5,684 bases of DNA, taken from positions 1 through 5,684 of the forward strand of contig JALZVB010000046.1 of NCBI GenBank assembly GCA_023300835.1, read 5' to 3'. Position 1 is the stretch's first letter, and each line of letters begins with the position of its first letter. The notes below the pieces were generated by a model, which was not told the origin of the DNA, did not search any database, and saw nothing but the letters and a program-made list of their open reading frames with translations. Source of the DNA: Saprospiraceae bacterium (GTDB lineage: Bacteria > Bacteroidota > Bacteroidia > Chitinophagales > Saprospiraceae). Made by a program: the position numbers and the translations under genes. This document shows, in pieces, positions 1-5,535 of this stretch.

Positions 1-162
1 ATGAATCCAGTAGATCACCCGATGGGTGGTGGTGAAGGTAAATCTTCAGGTGGACATCCGCGTTCAAGAACTGGAATTATGGCCAAAGGTCAAAAAACTA
101 GAAATCCTAATAAGGCATCTAGTAAACTAATAATTACGAGAAGAAAATCAAAGAATAAATAA
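1..162 (+). CDS. rplB: 50S ribosomal protein L2, C-terminal fragment (5' end outside window)
   Basis: L2 binds 23S rRNA domain IV next to the peptidyl-transferase centre and helps subunits associate. Only the last 53 codons and the TAA stop are present; the frame is open from base 1, and the first ATG here is an internal methionine, not the start, because it begins the family motif MNPVDHP. The fragment keeps the histidine of VDHP, equivalent to E. coli His229, which is known to matter for peptidyl transfer. The second histidine of the usual HPHGGGEG is methionine here, a variant I associate with Bacteroidota. The end is basic (TRRKSKNK), typical of L2. The stop overlaps the start of rpsS by one base (TAATG), suggesting translational coupling. 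Identification is secure although about four fifths of the protein is missing. Confidence 0.97.
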   Translation: MNPVDHPMGGGEGKSSGGHPRSRTGIMAKGQKTRNPNKASSKLIITRRKSKNK

Positions 163-428
163 TGGCAAGATCTCTAAAAAAAGGCCCATACGTTTATCAT
201 AAATTACTTGCTAAGATTCACAAGTCTCAAGAGTCTACTAAAAAGTCAGTAATTAAAACATGGTCAAGATCATCAATGGTAATTCCTACTATGGTAGGCT
301 TAACGATAGCCGTTCATAATGGTAGAACTTTTATTCCAGTTTATGTAACTGAAAATATGGTAGGTCATAAGTTAGGGGAGTTTTCTCCAACTAGAACTTA
401 CAAAGGTCACCAAGGAAATAGGAAGTAA
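162..428 (+). CDS. rpsS: 30S ribosomal protein S19
   Basis: S19 sits in the head of the small subunit, forms a complex with S13 and binds 16S rRNA near the A-site and the subunit bridge. The 88 residues match the usual family length of about 90. Family landmarks are MARSLKKGPYV at the N-terminus, KTWSRSSMVIP (residues 32-42), HNGRTFIPVYVTENMVGHKLGEF (52-74) and SPTRTYKGH near the end, together the S19 signature region. The start overlaps the rplB stop by one base and there is no Shine-Dalgarno sequence in the preceding bases, so re-initiation after L2 is likely. A 27-nt gap to rplV follows. Nothing is truncated or unusual. Confidence 0.98.
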   Translation: MARSLKKGPYVYHKLLAKIHKSQESTKKSVIKTWSRSSMVIPTMVGLTIAVHNGRTFIPVYVTENMVGHKLGEFSPTRTYKGHQGNRK

Positions 429-455
429 ATTTTAGATACGTTTTATTAGAAAGAA

Positions 456-842
456 ATGGAAGCAGTAGCAAAATTAAAAAGTGTACCTCTATCAGCTAGG
501 AAAATGCGTTATGTCGCTGATTCAGTAAGAGGGAAGTCAATAGATCAGGCTCTAAATATATTAAAGTTCTCAAAAAGAGAGGCTTCGGAGTTTGTGTCAA
601 AACTGTTGTTATCAGCAGTAGCTAACTGGGAGAATAAGTTGGAGATGGCATACAATGCAGAAGATTATGATCTGTATGTTAAAACGATCTATGTCAATGA
701 AGCGGGTATGCTTAAAAGATTTAGACCAGCGCCTCATGGTAGAGCACACAGAATAAGAAAAAGATTAAATCATGTTACAGTAGTTGTTACGAATAGAGCC
801 GAATTAGAAGGTACTACTGAAGTTTCACAAGATAATAAGTAA
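456..842 (+). CDS. rplV: 50S ribosomal protein L22
   Basis: L22 contacts all 23S rRNA domains and sends a beta-hairpin into the peptide exit tunnel, where it lines the constriction and affects macrolide binding. The globular N-terminal part carries VPLSARKMRYVADSVRGKSIDQAL (residues 10-33) and the LLSAVANWEN helix (51-60). The extended hairpin runs about residues 80-112, with LKRFRPAPHGRAHRIRKR (86-103) and NHVTVVV closing it; no deletion is apparent in the loop. At 128 residues it is longer than the 110 of E. coli L22, owing to a slightly longer hairpin approach and a polar tail (113-128). The start is well fixed: a TAG lies in frame at 447-449, leaving this ATG as the first possible start. 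The leader is A-rich with no Shine-Dalgarno sequence. Confidence 0.97.
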   Translation: MEAVAKLKSVPLSARKMRYVADSVRGKSIDQALNILKFSKREASEFVSKLLLSAVANWENKLEMAYNAEDYDLYVKTIYVNEAGMLKRFRPAPHGRAHRIRKRLNHVTVVVTNRAELEGTTEVSQDNK

Positions 843-845
843 GAA

Positions 846-1601
846 ATGGGTCAAAAGACTAATCCAATAGGAAACAGGCTAGGTATTATCAGAGGATGGG
901 ACTCTAGTTGGTATGGAGGCAAAGACTTTGCTAAAAAAGTGGTAGAGGATGAGAAGATCAGAATTTACTTGAAAGCAAGAGTTAATAAAGGTGGTATCTC
1001 GAGAATAATAATTGAAAGAACACTTAAGAGAATCACTGTAACTTTACATACTTCTAGACCAGGAATTATAATTGGTAGAGGTGGTGCAGAGGTTGATTTA
1101 ATAAAAGAAGAATTAAAGAAGTTAACTGGACAAGATGTTCAGATTAATATTGTAGAAATAAGAAAACCAGAGTTGGATGCTGCGATTGTTGCAGAATCAG
1201 TTGGTAAGCAATTAGAAGGTAGGGTTAATTTTAGAAGAGCTATCAAGATGGCTATCCAGTCATCAATGAGAGGTGGTGCTGAAGGGATTAAAATAAGAGT
1301 TAGTGGTAGATTGAATGGTGCAGAAATGGCACGTTCAGAAGAATTTAAAGATGGAAGGACACCACTTCATACTTTCAGAGCAGATATTGATTATGCTTTG
1401 TACGAGGCTTTAACCGTTTATGGAAAGATAGGTGTTAAAGTGTGGATATGTAAAGGTGAAGTTCTTGGAAAGAGAGATTTGTCTCCAAATGTAGGAAATG
1501 GAAAGCAGTCAGGTAGAGGCGGTAGAGGTGGAGATAGAAGAGGTGGTGGAGGAAGAGATAATAGGAACAATAGAGGTGGAGGAAGAGATAGAAGAAAATA
1601 A
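846..1601 (+). CDS. rpsC: 30S ribosomal protein S3 with Gly/Arg-rich C-terminal tail
   Basis: S3 lies in the small-subunit head at the mRNA entry channel and, with S4 and S5, contributes to mRNA unwinding. It starts with the family sequence MGQKTNPIGNRLGI. A type II KH domain follows, with its GXXG loop in RPGIIIGRGG (residues 71-80). The C-terminal domain contains FRRAIK (129-134), whose two arginines and lysine correspond to the E. coli residues implicated in helicase activity, then SGRLNGAEMARSE and LHTFRADIDYALYEA, and GVKVWICKGEVLGKRDLSPN (196-215). Family homology ends near residue 216. The last 35 residues are nearly all Gly, Arg, Asn and Asp (RGG-like), giving 251 residues against 233 in E. 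coli. Only 3 nt separate it from rplV. Tails of this kind occur in Bacteroidota S3 as I recall, so it is unlikely to be a frameshift artefact. Confidence 0.98.
   Translation: MGQKTNPIGNRLGIIRGWDSSWYGGKDFAKKVVEDEKIRIYLKARVNKGGISRIIIERTLKRITVTLHTSRPGIIIGRGGAEVDLIKEELKKLTGQDVQINIVEIRKPELDAAIVAESVGKQLEGRVNFRRAIKMAIQSSMRGGAEGIKIRVSGRLNGAEMARSEEFKDGRTPLHTFRADIDYALYEALTVYGKIGVKVWICKGEVLGKRDLSPNVGNGKQSGRGGRGGDRRGGGGRDNRNNRGGGRDRRK
1545..1590 (+). repeat. Short direct repeat inside the S3 tail
   Basis: The 16-base unit GGTGGAGGAAGAGATA occurs at 1545-1560 and again at 1575-1590, 30 bases apart and in frame. Each copy encodes GGGRD (residues 234-238 and 244-248). Similar shorter units (GGTAGAGGCGGTAGAGGTGG) lie just upstream at 1513-1532. 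This looks like a low-complexity coding tract that can grow or shrink by slippage, not a mobile or regulatory repeat. Confidence 0.7.
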
Positions 1602-1602
1602 A

Positions 1603-1635
1603 ATGAATATTAATTGTGTTGCATCTTTGATGTAA
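1603..1635 (+). other. 10-codon mini reading frame in the rpsC-rplP gap
   Basis: Two bases after the rpsC stop, an ATG opens a frame encoding MNINCVASLM and closes with TAA. It is placed where ribosomes finishing S3 could re-initiate, and it runs through the left arm and loop of the hairpin at 1614-1640, stopping inside the right arm. There is no Shine-Dalgarno sequence, but that is also true of the real genes here. A frame this short in AT-rich DNA is easily due to chance, and I know of no peptide family that matches. It is recorded only because of its position and its overlap with the hairpin. Confidence 0.12.
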
Positions 1636-1640
1636 TATAA
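1614..1640 (+). promoter_or_regulatory. Stem-loop in the rpsC-rplP intergenic gap, possible mRNA regulatory or processing element
   Basis: Left arm TTGTGTTGCATC (1614-1625), loop TTT (1626-1628) and right arm GATGTAATATAA (1629-1640) form 12 consecutive pairs without a bulge, three of them G-U (1621-1633, 1618-1636, 1616-1638). The G-U pairs would become A-C mismatches on the opposite strand, so the structure fits RNA transcribed in the gene direction. It lies in the only gap above 30 nt in the window and ends 11 nt before the rplP start. No U-tract follows, so it is not an intrinsic terminator. It could be a processing site, a ribosomal-protein binding site or a local control of L16 translation; the pairing is observed, the role is inference. 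Confidence 0.45.
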
Positions 1641-1651
1641 ACCTAAGAAAA

Positions 1652-2071
1652 ATGTTACAGCCTAAACGTACTAAATATAGAAAACAGCAGAAGGGTAGAA
1701 ATAGAGGACTAGCTTATAAAGGTAGCACTGTTGATTTCGGTTCTTTTGGTTTGAAAACTATGCAGAATGGCAGAATTACAAACCGTCAAATAGAAGCTGC
1801 AAGGATTGCAATGACTAGGTTTATGCAAAGACAAGGAAAAGTTTGGATAAGAATCTTTCCAGACAAACCGGTTACATCAAAACCAGCAGAAGTTAGGATG
1901 GGTAAAGGTAAGGGTAATCTAGATCATTATGTTGCTAATATTAAAGCAGGGAGAATAATGTTTGAATTAGATGGAGTACCTAGAGAAGTAGCCTATGAAG
2001 CTTTAAGATTAGCTGCACAAAAATTACCAGTTCAAACAAGAACTGTAACCAGACCTGATTATTCAGAATAA
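1652..2071 (+). CDS. rplP: 50S ribosomal protein L16
   Basis: L16 binds 23S rRNA near the A-site finger and the peptidyl-transferase centre, helps position A-site tRNA and is a late-assembly protein. The sequence begins MLQPKRTKYRKQQKGRNRGLA, nearly the family consensus, followed by FGSFGLK (residues 29-35), RQIEAARIAMTRFMQRQGKVWIRIFPDKP (45-73) and the loop VRMGKGKGN (81-89). Arg82 aligns with E. coli Arg81, the residue hydroxylated there by YcfD; whether it is modified here is unknown. GVPREVAYEALRLAAQKLPVQT near the C-terminus is also typical. The 139 residues compare with 136 in E. coli. The leader is A-rich (CCTAAGAAAA) without a Shine-Dalgarno sequence and follows the hairpin in the 50-nt gap after rpsC. 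Confidence 0.98.
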   Translation: MLQPKRTKYRKQQKGRNRGLAYKGSTVDFGSFGLKTMQNGRITNRQIEAARIAMTRFMQRQGKVWIRIFPDKPVTSKPAEVRMGKGKGNLDHYVANIKAGRIMFELDGVPREVAYEALRLAAQKLPVQTRTVTRPDYSE

Positions 2072-2089
2072 CTTATTCAATTAAAGATA

Positions 2090-2344
2090 ATGCCAAGTAA
2101 GAAGTTCATAGAATTACAAGAGTTTACTGACGAGGAGTTAAAGAACGAATTGACAGAAACACAATCCCAGTATCAAAAGTTACAATTTGATCATGCTTTG
2201 AGAGGTTTAGAAAATCCTTTAGCATTGAGAGAAGTTAGAAGAGATGTAGCAAGGATAAAGACAGAAGAAAGAAGAAGAGAAGTTATTGCATTTACTTCAG
2301 AGGATTTAATGAATAGATCTAAGAAAAGAGCTAGAAGAAAATAA
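2090..2344 (+). CDS. rpmC: 50S ribosomal protein L29 with basic C-terminal extension
   Basis: L29 is a small two-helix protein beside the exit of the peptide tunnel, next to L23, near the docking site of trigger factor and SRP. Helix 1 covers about residues 13-38 (TDEELKNELTETQSQYQKLQFDHAL). The conserved turn and helix 2 are ENPLALREVRRDVARIKTEERRRE (41-64), which match the L29 pattern. The usual protein is about 60-70 residues; this one is 84 because of an extra stretch from about residue 65, ending RSKKRARRK. The start is the only ATG that gives the full first helix; there is no Shine-Dalgarno sequence. It lies between rplP and rpsQ as in other bacteria, with a 4-nt gap to rpsQ. Confidence 0.95.
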   Translation: MPSKKFIELQEFTDEELKNELTETQSQYQKLQFDHALRGLENPLALREVRRDVARIKTEERRREVIAFTSEDLMNRSKKRARRK

Positions 2345-2348
2345 TACC

Positions 2349-2615
2349 ATGTCAGAGGAAGTAAAACAAAAGTTTAAAAAACAGCAGATAGGTTTAGTAA
2401 CCAGTACTAAAATGGATAAAACCATTGCGGTATCTGTTGAGAGAAAACTACGTCACCCTATCTATGGAAAGTTTGTCAAGAAGTCTAAGAAATTCTTAGC
2501 TCATGATGATAAGAACGAATGTAACGAGGGTGACTTAGTTAAAATAATAGAGTCAAGACCTCTTAGTGCAAGAAAGAGATGGAGACTAGTAGAAATTCTT
2601 GAAAGAGCTAAATAG
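2349..2615 (+). CDS. rpsQ: 30S ribosomal protein S17
   Basis: S17 is an OB-fold primary binder of the 5' domain of 16S rRNA, in the body of the small subunit. The OB-fold starts at IGLVTSTKMDKTIAVSVERKLRHPIYGKFVKKSKKFLAHDDKN (residues 14-56) and continues with the family signature GDLVKIIESRPLSARKRWRLVEIL (61-84). Length is 88 against 84 in E. coli. A short charged N-terminal stretch (MSEEVKQKFKKQQ) precedes the fold. The start is 4 nt after the rpmC stop, so the ribosome binding region lies inside the end of rpmC; no Shine-Dalgarno sequence is visible. It ends with TAG, one of only two non-TAA stops in the window. Confidence 0.97.
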   Translation: MSEEVKQKFKKQQIGLVTSTKMDKTIAVSVERKLRHPIYGKFVKKSKKFLAHDDKNECNEGDLVKIIESRPLSARKRWRLVEILERAK

Positions 2616-2621
2616 AATCAA

Positions 2622-2987
2622 ATGATACAACAAGAAAGTAGACTAAACGTAGCAGATAACTCAGGTGCTAAACAAGTATTATGTATCAGAGTTCTAGGTG
2701 GTTCTAAGAGAAGATATGGTTCTGTAGGTGATCAAATTGTAGTTTCAGTTAAGGAAGCTTCACCAGGGGGAGTAAAAAAAGGAATTGTATCTCGTGCAGT
2801 TATAGTTAGGACTAAAAAAGAAATAAGAAGACCAGATGGTTCATACATACGTTTCGATGATAATGCTGTAGTATTGTTGACAGCGGCAGAAGAGCCTAGA
2901 GGTACTCGTATTTTTGGACCTGTAGCTAGAGAGCTAAGAGATAAAAATTACATGAGAATTGTATCATTAGCACCAGAGGTACTATAA
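2622..2987 (+). CDS. rplN: 50S ribosomal protein L14
   Basis: L14 lies on the intersubunit face of the large subunit, contributes to an intersubunit bridge with 16S rRNA helix 14 and is the binding site of the silencing factor RsfS. It begins MIQQESRLNVADNSGAKQVLCIRVLGG (residues 1-27), the family N-terminus, and carries the signature AVIVRTKKEIRRPDGSYIRFDDNAVV (59-84). RGTRIFGPVARELRDKNYMRIVSLAPEVL forms the usual C-terminal end. The 121 residues match the typical length of about 122. Only 6 nt separate it from rpsQ, and 16 nt separate it from rplX. Confidence 0.98.
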   Translation: MIQQESRLNVADNSGAKQVLCIRVLGGSKRRYGSVGDQIVVSVKEASPGGVKKGIVSRAVIVRTKKEIRRPDGSYIRFDDNAVVLLTAAEEPRGTRIFGPVARELRDKNYMRIVSLAPEVL

Positions 2988-3003
2988 TATATAAGAATAC
3001 AAC

Positions 3004-3342
3004 ATGAAGAGTATAACATCGCACAAAGCAAGTAAGTTAGATATAAAGAAAGGAGATACTGTAATGGTTATTTCAGGTTCTTATAAAGGAACTAAAGCTG
3101 AAGTTAAGGAAGTATTTCCTAAGAAATATAGAGCACTAGTAGAAGGTGTAAATATTGCAAAGAAGCATACTAAGCCGACAGCAGATCAGCCAGGTGGAAT
3201 AAATGAGATTGAACAGACTATACATATTTCTAATTTACAACTTATTGATCCTAAGTCTGGAAATTCTACAAGAGTAGGAAGAAAGAATCTTGATGGTAAA
3301 TCAGTAAGATATTCTAAGAAATCAGGAGAAATTATTAAGTAA
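3004..3342 (+). CDS. rplX: 50S ribosomal protein L24
   Basis: L24 is an assembly-initiator protein that binds the 5' region of 23S rRNA and sits near the tunnel exit. The KOW motif occupies about residues 12-39 (LDIKKGDTVMVISGSYKGTKAEVKEVF), followed by VEGVNIAKKHTKPTADQPGGINEIEQTIHISNLQLIDP (46-83), which is typical of the family. The C-terminal part, with RVGRKNLDGKSVRYSKKSGEII, completes the second domain. Length is 112 against 104 in E. coli, mostly from about ten residues before the KOW motif. The leader reads ATAAGAATACAAC and has no Shine-Dalgarno sequence. Its TAA overlaps the rplE ATG by one base. Confidence 0.97.
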   Translation: MKSITSHKASKLDIKKGDTVMVISGSYKGTKAEVKEVFPKKYRALVEGVNIAKKHTKPTADQPGGINEIEQTIHISNLQLIDPKSGNSTRVGRKNLDGKSVRYSKKSGEIIK

Positions 3343-3899
3343 TGAATTACGTACCTAGATTAAATAAAAAGTACAAGGAAGAAGTTGTTCAGGCTTTAAT
3401 GGAACAATTTCAGTATAGTACTGTTATGCAAGTTCCTAAATTAGTTAAAATTTCAATCAACCAAGGTGTTGGTGGTGCGACTCAAGATAAGAAGCTTATC
3501 GAGAATGCAGTAAATGAGATTTCGGCTATATCAGGTCAAAAAGCATTATCCACGATATCAAAGAAAGCAGTCTCTAATTTTAAACTGCGTGATGGAATGC
3601 CAATTGGGGCTAAGGTTACGCTAAGGAAAGAGAAGATGTGGGATTTCTTAGACAGATTTATATCTGTTGCCTTGCCAAGAGTAAGAGATTTCAGAGGAAT
3701 CAATGATAAGAGCTTTGATGGTAGGGGCAATTATAGTATTGGTATTAAGGAACAGATAATTTTTCCTGAAATTAATATAGATAAGGTAAGTAAAATCACT
3801 GGAATGGATATTTCTTTTGTGACAACAGCTAAAACTGATGCAGAAGCTTTAGCATTATTAAAAATGTTAGGGATGCCATTCAAAAATCAAAGAAACTAA
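3342..3899 (+). CDS. rplE: 50S ribosomal protein L5
   Basis: L5 binds 5S rRNA in the central protuberance and contacts P-site tRNA and S13. It begins MNYVPRLNKKYKEEV. VPKLVKISINQGVGGATQDKK (residues 31-51) contains the family signature. ISGQKALSTISKKAVSNFKLRDGMPIGAKVTLRKEKMWDFLDRF (63-106) and RVRDFRGINDKSFDGRGNYSIGIKEQIIFPEI (113-144) are close to consensus; the latter includes the loop region near P-site tRNA. The 185 residues compare with 179 in E. coli. The start overlaps the rplX stop (TAATG), pointing to coupled translation. An AGGAG at 3324-3328 inside rplX is 13 nt from this ATG, longer than normal Shine-Dalgarno spacing, so I doubt it acts. Confidence 0.98.
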   Translation: MNYVPRLNKKYKEEVVQALMEQFQYSTVMQVPKLVKISINQGVGGATQDKKLIENAVNEISAISGQKALSTISKKAVSNFKLRDGMPIGAKVTLRKEKMWDFLDRFISVALPRVRDFRGINDKSFDGRGNYSIGIKEQIIFPEINIDKVSKITGMDISFVTTAKTDAEALALLKMLGMPFKNQRN

Positions 3900-3905
3900 T
3901 TACCA

Positions 3906-4175
3906 ATGGCTAGAAAAGCACTAATAGCAAGAGAAGAAAAGCGAAGAAGGCTTGTTGAAAAATATGCTGACCTTAGAGCTAGGCTCAAGAAAGAAGGGAA
4001 GTGGGAAGAATTAGACAAGTTACCTAAAAACTCATCCAAAGTAAGGCTACATAATAGATGTCAGTTGACAGGTAGGCCTAAGGGATATATGAGACAATTT
4101 GGTATAAATAGAGTTACATTTAGAAAAATGGCTCTAGAAGGGAAGATTCCTGGTTTAACTAAAGCGGCCTGGTAG
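3906..4175 (+). CDS. rpsN: 30S ribosomal protein S14, long zinc-independent type
   Basis: S14 is in the small-subunit head beside S3, S10 and S19 and joins the head late in assembly. The 89-residue length and single cysteine (Cys52) identify the long form without zinc-ribbon cysteines; the short zinc-binding form has about 61 residues and two CXXC pairs. Landmarks are MARKALIAREEKRRRLVEKYA (1-21), LPKNSSKVRLHNRCQLTGRPKGYMRQFGINRVTFRKMAL (39-77) and the C-terminal IPGLTKAAW. Carrying the zinc-free form in the main cluster means this copy does not depend on zinc supply. It starts 6 nt after rplE and ends with TAG. Confidence 0.98.
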   Translation: MARKALIAREEKRRRLVEKYADLRARLKKEGKWEELDKLPKNSSKVRLHNRCQLTGRPKGYMRQFGINRVTFRKMALEGKIPGLTKAAW

Positions 4176-4194
4176 CCAACAAAAAAGAATTGAA

Positions 4195-4599
4195 ATGGCA
4201 GTAACAGATTCAGTAGCAGACTACTTAACAAGAATCAGAAATGCGCAACAAGCTCGTCATAGAATTGTTGAGATTCCTTCTTCAAAAATGAAGAAAACAA
4301 TTACAGAAATTTTATATGATCAAGGGTTTATCTTGAAATATAAGTTTGATAATGAAGCAGGGAAACATGGTCTAATAAAGATCGCCCTGAAATATGACCC
4401 TAAAACTAAGCTTCCAATAATTAAGAAGCTTGGAAGAATCTCTAAACCTGGACTTAGAAAGTACGTAAAGTGTGAAGACGTACCTAGAGCTATTAATGGG
4501 TTAGGTATAAATATCGTTTCTACTTCAAAAGGAGTAATGACTGATAAGCAAGCCAAAAGAGATAATGTGGGTGGAGAATTAATTTGTTACGTTTACTAA
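4195..4599 (+). CDS. rpsH: 30S ribosomal protein S8
   Basis: S8 is a primary binder of the central domain of 16S rRNA (helices 21 and 25) needed for platform assembly; in E. coli it also represses the spc operon by binding mRNA near the rplE start. The N-terminal domain has DSVADYLTRIRNAQQARHRIVEIPSSKMKKTITEILYDQGFI (residues 5-46). The C-terminal domain carries GRISKPGLRKYV (80-91) and the RNA-binding signature VSTSKGVMTDKQAKRDNVGGELICYVY (108-134). Length is 134, close to the usual 130-133. The leader is A-rich (CAACAAAAAAGAATTGAA) with no Shine-Dalgarno sequence. I see no obvious mimic of the E. coli S8 target at the rplX-rplE junction, so feedback here is unproven. Confidence 0.98.
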   Translation: MAVTDSVADYLTRIRNAQQARHRIVEIPSSKMKKTITEILYDQGFILKYKFDNEAGKHGLIKIALKYDPKTKLPIIKKLGRISKPGLRKYVKCEDVPRAINGLGINIVSTSKGVMTDKQAKRDNVGGELICYVY

Positions 4600-4617
4600 T
4601 TATACGATTTAAGATAT

Positions 4618-5172
4618 ATGTCTAGAATTGGAAAAGCACCTATCTCCCTTCCAGCTGGAGTTACAATCGATGTTTCTAACGGAAACATTGTAACTGTTAA
4701 GGGACCCAATGGTGAATTAAAGCAGCAAGTAGATCCAGACTTGAAGTTAGAAATTGAAGATGGTATTCTTACCTTAGTAAGGCCTACAGATCAGCAGAGA
4801 CATAAAGCTATGCACGGTCTCTATAGGTCACTGGTACAGAATATGGTTATAGGAGTAACTGAAGGATATAAAAAGGAGTTAGTCCTTATAGGAGTAGGTT
4901 ACAGAGTAGAAAGTTCAGGAAATTTGCTTGAAATTTCACTAGGTTATTCTCACCCTATTTATTTTTATGTGCCGGATGAGATAAAGGTTACCACTTCAAT
5001 GGAGAAAGGAAATCCTCCAACTATAATTTTGGAATGTAATGACAAACAATTAGTTGGTCAAGTCGCTGCCAAAATAAAAGAATTTAGGAAATCTGAGCCT
5101 TATAAAGGGAAAGGTGTTAAATTTAAGGGAGAAGTTATTAGAAGAAAAGCTGGTAAAACTAAAAGTGCTTAA
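4618..5172 (+). CDS. rplF: 50S ribosomal protein L6
   Basis: L6 binds 23S rRNA domain VI near the sarcin-ricin loop and the factor-binding site, and is required for late large-subunit assembly. It has the family's two related domains: an N-terminal one from MSRIGKAPISLPAGV to about residue 80 (TVKGPNGEL 26-34; RHKAMHGLYRSLVQNMVIGVTEGY 61-84) and a C-terminal one from LVLIGVGYRV (88-97) onwards. The C-terminal signature is SEPYKGKGVKFKGEVIRRKAGK (159-180). The 184 residues compare with 177 in E. coli. It starts 18 nt after rpsH with an AT-rich leader and no Shine-Dalgarno sequence; unusually for this window, the base at -3 is T. Confidence 0.98.
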   Translation: MSRIGKAPISLPAGVTIDVSNGNIVTVKGPNGELKQQVDPDLKLEIEDGILTLVRPTDQQRHKAMHGLYRSLVQNMVIGVTEGYKKELVLIGVGYRVESSGNLLEISLGYSHPIYFYVPDEIKVTTSMEKGNPPTIILECNDKQLVGQVAAKIKEFRKSEPYKGKGVKFKGEVIRRKAGKTKSA

Positions 5173-5184
5173 TTACTAACTATT

Positions 5185-5523
5185 ATGGGTAAACTTACGA
5201 ACAAACAGAAGATAAGATACAGGATCCGAAGGAAGATTAAAGGAAGTGTTAATACGCCTAGGTTATCTGTTTTTAGAAGTAATAAATTTATTTATTGTCA
5301 ACTAATTGATGATATAAATGGAATTACTGTTGCAAGTGCTGATTCAACTGCTTTAAAAGGTAAGACAAATACAGAATCTGCTGTAGAAGTTGGAAAAATA
5401 ATAGCAGAAAAAGCCAGGTCTAAGAATATCTCGACAGTAGTTTTTGATAGAGGTGGTAACTTATATCATGGAAGAATAAAAGCCTTAGCTGATTCAGCTA
5501 GAGAAGCTGGATTAAATTTTTAA
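5185..5523 (+). CDS. rplR: 50S ribosomal protein L18
   Basis: L18 binds 5S rRNA with L5 and anchors it to the central protuberance. The basic N-terminus (KLTNKQKIRYRIRRKIKG, residues 3-20) is the flexible rRNA-binding arm. The globular domain starts at TPRLSVFRSNKFIYCQLID (24-42) and continues through ITVASAD (47-53) and AVEVGKIIAEKA (66-77), ending in the family sequence VVFDRGGNLYHGRIKALADSAREAGLNF (85-112). Length is 112 against 117 in E. coli, well within the bacterial range. It follows rplF after 12 nt and precedes rpsE by 12 nt, as expected for the spc order. Confidence 0.98.
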   Translation: MGKLTNKQKIRYRIRRKIKGSVNTPRLSVFRSNKFIYCQLIDDINGITVASADSTALKGKTNTESAVEVGKIIAEKARSKNISTVVFDRGGNLYHGRIKALADSAREAGLNF

Positions 5524-5535
5524 TAAAAGAATACA

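Noticed and set aside
2909..2916. TATTTTTG, matching the Bacteroidota -7 promoter motif, inside rplN
   Set aside because: The nearest upstream TTG pair is about 29 bases away, beyond the expected spacing of roughly 19-21, and the codons are constrained by the L14 sequence TRIFGP.
2959..2988. TTGTAT, 18 bases, TATAAT: a sigma-70-like promoter at the end of rplN
   Set aside because: It resembles an E. coli promoter, but Bacteroidota primary sigma factors prefer a TAnnTTTG type -7 element, and TATAAT matches are common in AT-rich DNA. It also lies inside a continuous operon.
3324..3328. AGGAG upstream of rplE as a Shine-Dalgarno site
   Set aside because: Spacing to the ATG is 13 nt, longer than usual; it encodes part of SGEIIK in L24, and the TAATG overlap already explains coupling.
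3300..3400. S8 feedback-repression site near the rplX-rplE junction, as in E. coli
   Set aside because: I looked for a helix resembling the S8 target and found no convincing stem; a covariance-model search would be needed to claim one.
3536..3730. 64-codon open frame on the minus strand inside rplE
   Set aside because: It lies wholly inside the strongly conserved L5 coding region, its predicted protein is low in complexity and unlike any family I know, and no leader supports it. It is a shadow frame.
4411..4436. CTTCCA...TGGAAG inverted repeat and two AAGCTT sites in rpsH
   Set aside because: Six pairs around a 14-base loop within conserved S8 codons is within chance expectation, and nothing places it at a regulatory position.
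4320..4556. 78-codon open frame on the minus strand inside rpsH
   Set aside because: It is antisense to conserved S8 codons, has no recognisable domain and is explained by purine-rich coding on the + strand, which leaves few stops on the other.
5486..5500. TAGCTGATTCAGCTA dyad near the end of rplR, as a terminator or operator
   Set aside because: It encodes conserved L18 residues (LADSAR), would form only a 5-pair stem with a 5-base loop, and is not followed directly by a T-tract; rpsE follows in the operon.
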